Source of the DNA: Antedon bifida
Taxonomy: Eukaryota > Echinodermata > Crinoidea > Comatulida > Antedonidae
Assembly: GCA_963402885.1 (NCBI GenBank)
Contig: OY727100.1
Coordinates: 19,935,665 to 19,999,664 of the forward strand
Length of the DNA: 64,000 nucleotides
Reading direction: 5' to 3'
Below are positions 58,893 through 64,000 of the stretch, piece after piece; positions within the stretch are counted from its first letter, which is position 1, and every line of letters begins with the position of its first letter. The notes under the pieces were generated by a model, which was not told where the DNA came from, searched no databases, and was given only the letters and a program-made list of their open reading frames with translations. Made by a program: the position numbers and the translations under genes.

Positions 58893-61800
58893 ATGCATCT
58901 ATTGTACGTTTATCCACTACTATTCTTTGTTTTGGTATTCTACACAAATCAAGGTACAGTATTTTTATTTTTGTTATTAGGTACCGTATAACATGGCTAT
59001 TTTAATATGCAATCATAGATATATTGTCCCACTAAATAAATAATGCTTTGCTTAAACAATTTTTTGTTGAATATGCTATTTTTATATCACATAATGGTTA
59101 TTCACTTTGACAAAAATTTTGATCGAAAACAATTATTTACCTGAAAAAAACTGTCATTTATAGCACGAAATAGTCAAATTGGCTGCCAGCCAATGGGTTT
59201 TTGGTTTTATAAGTGAAAATATTTTTTGTTTTCTTTTTTTTCTACGGGAGTAATTAACTTTATAAAAACTACAAAATAACCTATTCAAAGTCTGATTTAA
59301 TTAATCTTTCCTGTTTTTGAGGGACAATTCATCTTTAAATATTCAATATAATTTTCAATTTAAGTTTATGTTTACAGTATTTAACAAAAACTGTACCGCA
59401 TTGAACTTACCAATATTGTTTCCCCAAATTGGAAACATTTTTATTCATTACAAATTAGTATTAGGCCTACAGTTAGGTAAAATCAGCAAAGAAGCTAAAA
59501 AGCAAGGTTACCTTATTCTGTTTTACTTAGGCCTAGTATTATTGTTGATATTTTGTTGTTAGGTATCGTATAACATGGCTATTTTAATATTCAATCATTT
59601 GGTTATCTTTGGCTTTCAAATGGCTTAAAGATGTATTGTGCCCTAAAAAAATAATGCTTAAAATTTTTTTGGTTGAATATGCCATTTTTATATCACATTT
59701 TGGTTATCCACTTTGATCAACATTTTGATCGAAAACAAAATTATTTACCTGAAAAAAACTGTATACATTAGTATTAGGCCTACAGTTAGGTAAAAATCAG
59801 CAAAGAAGCTAAAAAGCAAGGTTACCTTATTCTTTTTTATTTAGGCCTAAATATTATTATTTATATTTTTAATTTTAACATTCTAAAATGTCCTTTGTAA
59901 ACTTTAGCTTTTGGAAATGACTGTAAAAAAAAAAGTTTTGGAAAGTCGTCATTCGTCTGCGAGTGTTCATCAACGTATTGCGATGACGTAGACCAAGATT
60001 TTGACACTTTGCCGGGCCAATACGTCGTGTACACGTCAACTAAAGATAGTCTTAGACTATTCAAGAACACATCAACGTTAGTTCCGGACACTGAAGGGAA
60101 ATTTGGTTAGTGAATATTAAATACATTGTGTTGAGGTTTGTGTAGTTTCTACGGTCGATATAGGTCTACTGCTAGAGATTTTTCGACACAACTTCGCATA
60201 GACAAAGTAGACAGTATCAGAAGTTTGAAAACTACAAATATTGTAAATTATTTTTAACAACTGCATGAAAAGAACGAAATTTATAACATCCTTCCATAAC
60301 ACAATCTTTTACTTTTCGCTCAAATGTATTGAAGGTATTTTTATACCCTAATGTTTATATACTTTTTAATGTAATAATATTTTATAAATGTTTGTATTTG
60401 ATTGTGTATTAAGATAAGTCCATATTTATTTTATTTTGTTGCACATCTCTTGAGAATTGTGCCTCTGTTATAAAAGAGAAGCAATAAAGTTATTATTATT
60501 ATTATTACACCACTGAACATTTAGAGTCATAAGTAGTGGTTTCCACTTAATACACATATTGGCCAATAATTGTTTTTTTGTTAAATAGGTGATCTTCGAT
60601 TGACAATTGACAGGTCTGTTCGTCATCAGACTGTTCTTGGCTTTGGCGGAGCCTTTACTGATTCTGCCACTATCAACATAATGAATCTATCGGAACCCGT
60701 ACAAGAGCACATCCTCAATTCTTATTTCTCCAAAAGTGGTTAGTATACAAATAGTGACAGTTAAAATTATTGAAAATATTTTCACGACTTGAATGATTGA
60801 CTATTTAACAATGTTCTGTTTAAATGACAATATACTCTCCCCATTCCACAAATGTAACACATTCATTTATTTTGTTTATATAACTTAATAGACCTGTAAC
60901 AGTCCTTAAGTAAAATGTTAGTCAATTAATCCTCCGTTTCCAAATGACGAAAGCTAGGCCCATGGGGCACTTAGAATTTGGCTGAGCGCTTTCGTGCTTT
61001 TCTATCATACCGTACACAAGTCTCAAATTATGTACAAAAACAGGAAGCCTAGGGCTAGGCTTACTGAATGTCTACATCTTATAAATTATCGATTTGTAAC
61101 ACCGTAACAATCTCAATATCCAGGCATCGAATATAACCTTGGACGTATACCCATGGCCAGCTGTGACTTCTCCACAAGAAACTATTCCTATGATGACGTT
61201 CCTGGTGATTTTGAACTCAAAAACTTCGCTCTTGAAATGGAAGACTTAACATATAAAGTAAGGAACTAATTATATTGTTGATTTTCCTCCATATATACAA
61301 ACTTCCGTATAATTACATGTGCAATCATGGGCATGTCATGCTAAAGCTTGGTTCGCACTAGGACGTAACGCAAGGACGTAACGCAACGCAAAGTGATTTG
61401 ACCAATCTCAAGCGATGAATTATTCGAACAGTCGCGTGTGATTGGTCAACTCTCTTGCGTTGCGTCTACTTCCTTACGTTGCATTCTAGTGTAGTAGGAA
61501 CCAAGCTCGTTTTTCTCGTCTTAATGTGTGGTAATTAATAACCAACTAATGTCATCTATAATCCTATTTTAGATACCTGTAATTAAGAGAGCAATGGCGG
61601 TCGCAAGTCGCGACATAAAGCTGTTTGGTAGCCCGTGGGGACCACCTTATTGGATGAAGACAAACCAAGATATGGTCGGCGGAGCGGCTCTATATGGAGA
61701 ACCTGGCGGGAAGTACTATGAAACATGGGCTTTGTACTTTGCTAGGTAATAGATGATTTTTTTTAATGGGAATATCTTTAAATATAAGTTCACGAACAAC

Positions 61801-63832
61801 TCTATAATCAATTGGCGAATCACACAAAGCAATTATTATATAAATGACATTCATTCATGTATTTTTATTTTGGACTTCATATCCATAGGAAGCATTATAC
61901 TTACATATTAACAACATTTAATCCACAAGCTATACATAAGTTGAAAAACTTGACTAAAAACATAAGCAAATTCATTTTCTAACATAAAGTTTATGTTTAG
62001 CCGTTGTTTCTGGAGAGACAATTCCACCAGAAAAAAATGAAACTTCAAAGAAACAAAAAACATCACATAAAATATGGACAGAGTGATGTTGCAATTTTAA
62101 AAGGTTTCTTTCATTATTCTTGCTTTTATCACCTACCACCAGATTTATAGAGGAATATGCTAAACAAGACATTGACATATGGGGCTTGACTGGTCAGAAT
62201 GAGCCGACGGCGGGAGAGGCTGAACGCTACCCGTGGCAATGCCTCTTTTTTAATGCGTCTCTGCAAAGGGATTTCATTAAGATGGACCTAGGACCTATAC
62301 TTGAGGAACGGGGATTTGGTGACGTAAAGTTAATGATACTTGACGATCAACGGTTCCTTTTGCCAGGATGGGCCGAAACGGTAATTTGTTTCAGTCATTA
62401 ATTTGATTAACTTTATTCAAACTGTTTTATCAGTGTTGATGGTTAGTTTAAAGTAGTTTTTGGTCCCACCATTTTGACCGTACCTATATTTGTTGAACCA
62501 AATGGTAAAAGCAATGGCGCCACGAATCATTGCCAACACCGGCACAGGCCTCGGTGTTGAAATTTCTTCTAAGAACTTAAAACTAGAGGATTATACTGTA
62601 CACATCTGGCTCGTGTACATTTAAAGAGCAGGGCATGGGGCTACCTGGTGTCGTTAATCTTTCTTCGTCGCATAATATATAAAACAATCTTATGATTATT
62701 TAGGCCTAAGAGCTCAGAAAGATCTAACGAAATCTAGATGATTCTGTCAAAATACTTTGACGTCTTCTGATAAATGAATTCTCCATTAAAAAAAGTTAAC
62801 ACATCTTTTGTTTAAATCAGGTCCTCAATGATAAAGAAGCGGCCAAATACGTGTCTGGAATCGGTGTACATTGGTATTACGACGACTTCTTTCCAGCTAC
62901 GTTTTTATCGCAGACACATGATCTTTTCCCAGATTACTTCATGTTGGCGACAGAGGCCTGCGAGGGATACCTCCCCCTCGATGCTGCAGTCATTTTAGGC
63001 AGCTGGGAACGTGGAGAAGCTTACTCTAAAGATATCATGGAGGTACATTAAGAAAGTGAATTATCATTTTTTTAAAGATTATGAGGAAAGAAAATCCAAG
63101 CCACACTGGGAGACTAGAGCTTGTTTACCGTGGTAACATAATATATCGAAACTCTTTCAACAATAGCATCGCTTTTGATCTCCGGTGCCCCTGTTAGATT
63201 GCCTTGGTAGTAGTGATAGATAGATCTAATGTAATAGATAGGCCTAAGTCAATTGGATTGATCTGGCAATACCTAAATGTTGTATAATGCTCTCTGCTCA
63301 GGATATGAACAACTTTGTAGCTGGATGGGTTGATTGGAATCTGGTTTTAGATATGCAAGGTGGTCCAAATTGGGTGAGAAATTTTGTAGACGCACCAATC
63401 ATTGCTGACTTCGATAATGACACCATTTATAAACAGCCTATGTTTTACCACTTGGGTCATTTTAGGTAAGTTTATCCTTCTAATTGGTAGGTATGAATTA
63501 AGTTTATTGGCCACATTACAATTTACAATATCTAACTGCGTATTTATAGAAATGTAACAGTTTAATATTTGTGTAGTGAATTTGAAAAATAAAATCGAAC
63601 ACTAATTGATAGATTCGGTGCATTGTTCATAGCTCTTTTCGTGGCTTTAAAATCTCACATTTTGTCATTTAAATGTTGATGTTGTTCTGTTTAGTAAATT
63701 TGTACAACCAGACTCGGTGCGTATCGGCGTAACGACGGAATGCGTTGCTACCACCGGCTGCAACAAGTTTGATTCAATTGCTTTTGAACTGCCTGATGAA
63801 TCTGGAAGAGTGGCCATTGTTGTTTTGAACAG
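58893..63832 (+). CDS. GBA: Lysosomal acid beta-glucosidase (glucocerebrosidase), 3' end outside window
   Basis: Exons: 58893-58953, 59908-60105, 60589-60738, 61124-61257, 61573-61745, 62143-62380, 62821-63042, 63302-63465, 63695-63832. They give 492 complete codons in continuous phase; the terminal exon(s) lie beyond the window, after a donor at 63833. The enzyme (GH30 family) hydrolyses glucosylceramide in lysosomes. Exon 1 encodes a hydrophobic signal peptide ([17 protein letters not shown]). Hallmarks: [18 protein letters not shown] near the mature N-terminus, [37 protein letters not shown], acid/base Glu259 in [24 protein letters not shown], nucleophile Glu363 in [25 protein letters not shown] and [12 protein letters not shown]. 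The human precursor is 536 aa, so about 35 residues are missing here. Confidence 0.96.
58970..59880 (+). repeat. Tandem duplication inside GBA intron 1
   Basis: The block around CGTATAACATGGCTATTTTA...ATTTACCTGAAAAAAACTGT occurs at about 58983-59162 and 59567-59763. The block TATTAGGCCTACAGTTAGGT...AAGCAAGGTTACCTTATTCT occurs at about 59459 and 59774. The first copy has about 300 bp of extra sequence between the blocks. Confidence 0.8.
61344..61507. mobile_element. Foldback MITE family 2, copy b
   Basis: AAGCTTGGTTCGCACTAGGA at the left and TAGGAACCAAGCT at the right, with an internal short tandem duplication of ACGTAACGCAAGG type. It lies in the GBA intron between exons 4 and 5. Confidence 0.75.
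62598..62627 (+). repeat. SINE fragment shared with 8311-8340
   Basis: This 30-bp block (GTACACATCTGGCTCGTGTA followed by CATTTAAAG) is the reverse complement of 8311-8340 with few changes. It lies in a GBA intron. Confidence 0.5.
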
Positions 63833-63896
63833 GTAGAGTGAGAATAACTTGATGACTGATTCAATGACTTTCCGATAAGCTTGTGATCACAAACTA

Positions 63897-64000
63897 AAGC
63901 TTGGTTCCCACTAGAACGTAACGCAAGGACGTAAACGGAACGCAAGCGTTCTAACCAATGACAAGCGAAGTTATAGACAGTTAGAAATCAAAAGCGAATA
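63897..64000. mobile_element. Foldback MITE family 2, copy c, cut by window end
   Basis: Begins AAGCTTGGTTCCCACTAGAA and continues with ACGTAACGCAAGGACGTAA like copy b. The right end is outside the window. It lies in the intron after GBA exon 9. Confidence 0.7.

Overview
The window looks like nuclear DNA of a marine invertebrate deuterostome, probably an echinoderm or a relative. It is AT-rich, its genes are cut by many GT-AG introns, the predicted proteins align best by eye with animal orthologues, and the word AGGCCTA recurs through the non-coding DNA. Species assignment is inference. Nothing bacterial, phage-like or CRISPR-like is present.

Layout. (1) 3.9-12.9 kb, minus strand: a six-exon gene for a small secreted protein with two immunoglobulin domains. 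(2) 14.7-27.6 kb, plus strand: a complete CHEK1 (checkpoint kinase 1) gene. It has a likely non-coding first exon whose upstream DNA carries E2F-like and CCAAT motifs, followed by 12 coding exons giving 470 residues with continuous phase. (3) 30.07-40.69 kb: a tandem array of a roughly 1,495-bp unit. Each full unit carries two divergently oriented tRNA-like Pol III promoter heads, an internal duplication of about 120 bp and a long hairpin. Two unit types alternate A-B-A-B. Inverted copies of another repeat lie on both sides of the array. (4) 46.7-55.2 kb, plus strand: a complete gene for the ETS factor GABP alpha (GABPA), 11 coding exons, 413 residues. (5) 58.9-63.8 kb, plus strand: GBA (lysosomal acid beta-glucosidase), nine coding exons, cut off by the window end before the last exon(s).

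The rest is intron and intergenic DNA full of small mobile elements: a palindromic MITE family with an internal 20-bp minisatellite, a foldback family beginning AAGCTTGGTTCCCACTAG, 5S-rRNA-derived and tRNA-derived SINEs, a hAT-like MITE, a non-LTR retrotransposon remnant, and several Penelope-like fragments with a hairpin followed by GAAA(C), resembling a hammerhead-ribozyme core.

The three conserved genes are housekeeping genes with unrelated jobs (DNA-damage checkpoint, transcription of nuclear-encoded mitochondrial genes, lysosomal glycolipid breakdown). I see no functional cluster. The most unusual item is the tandem array with paired Pol III heads. All exon models were read by eye from splice signals, reading phase and remembered family features, with no alignment run.
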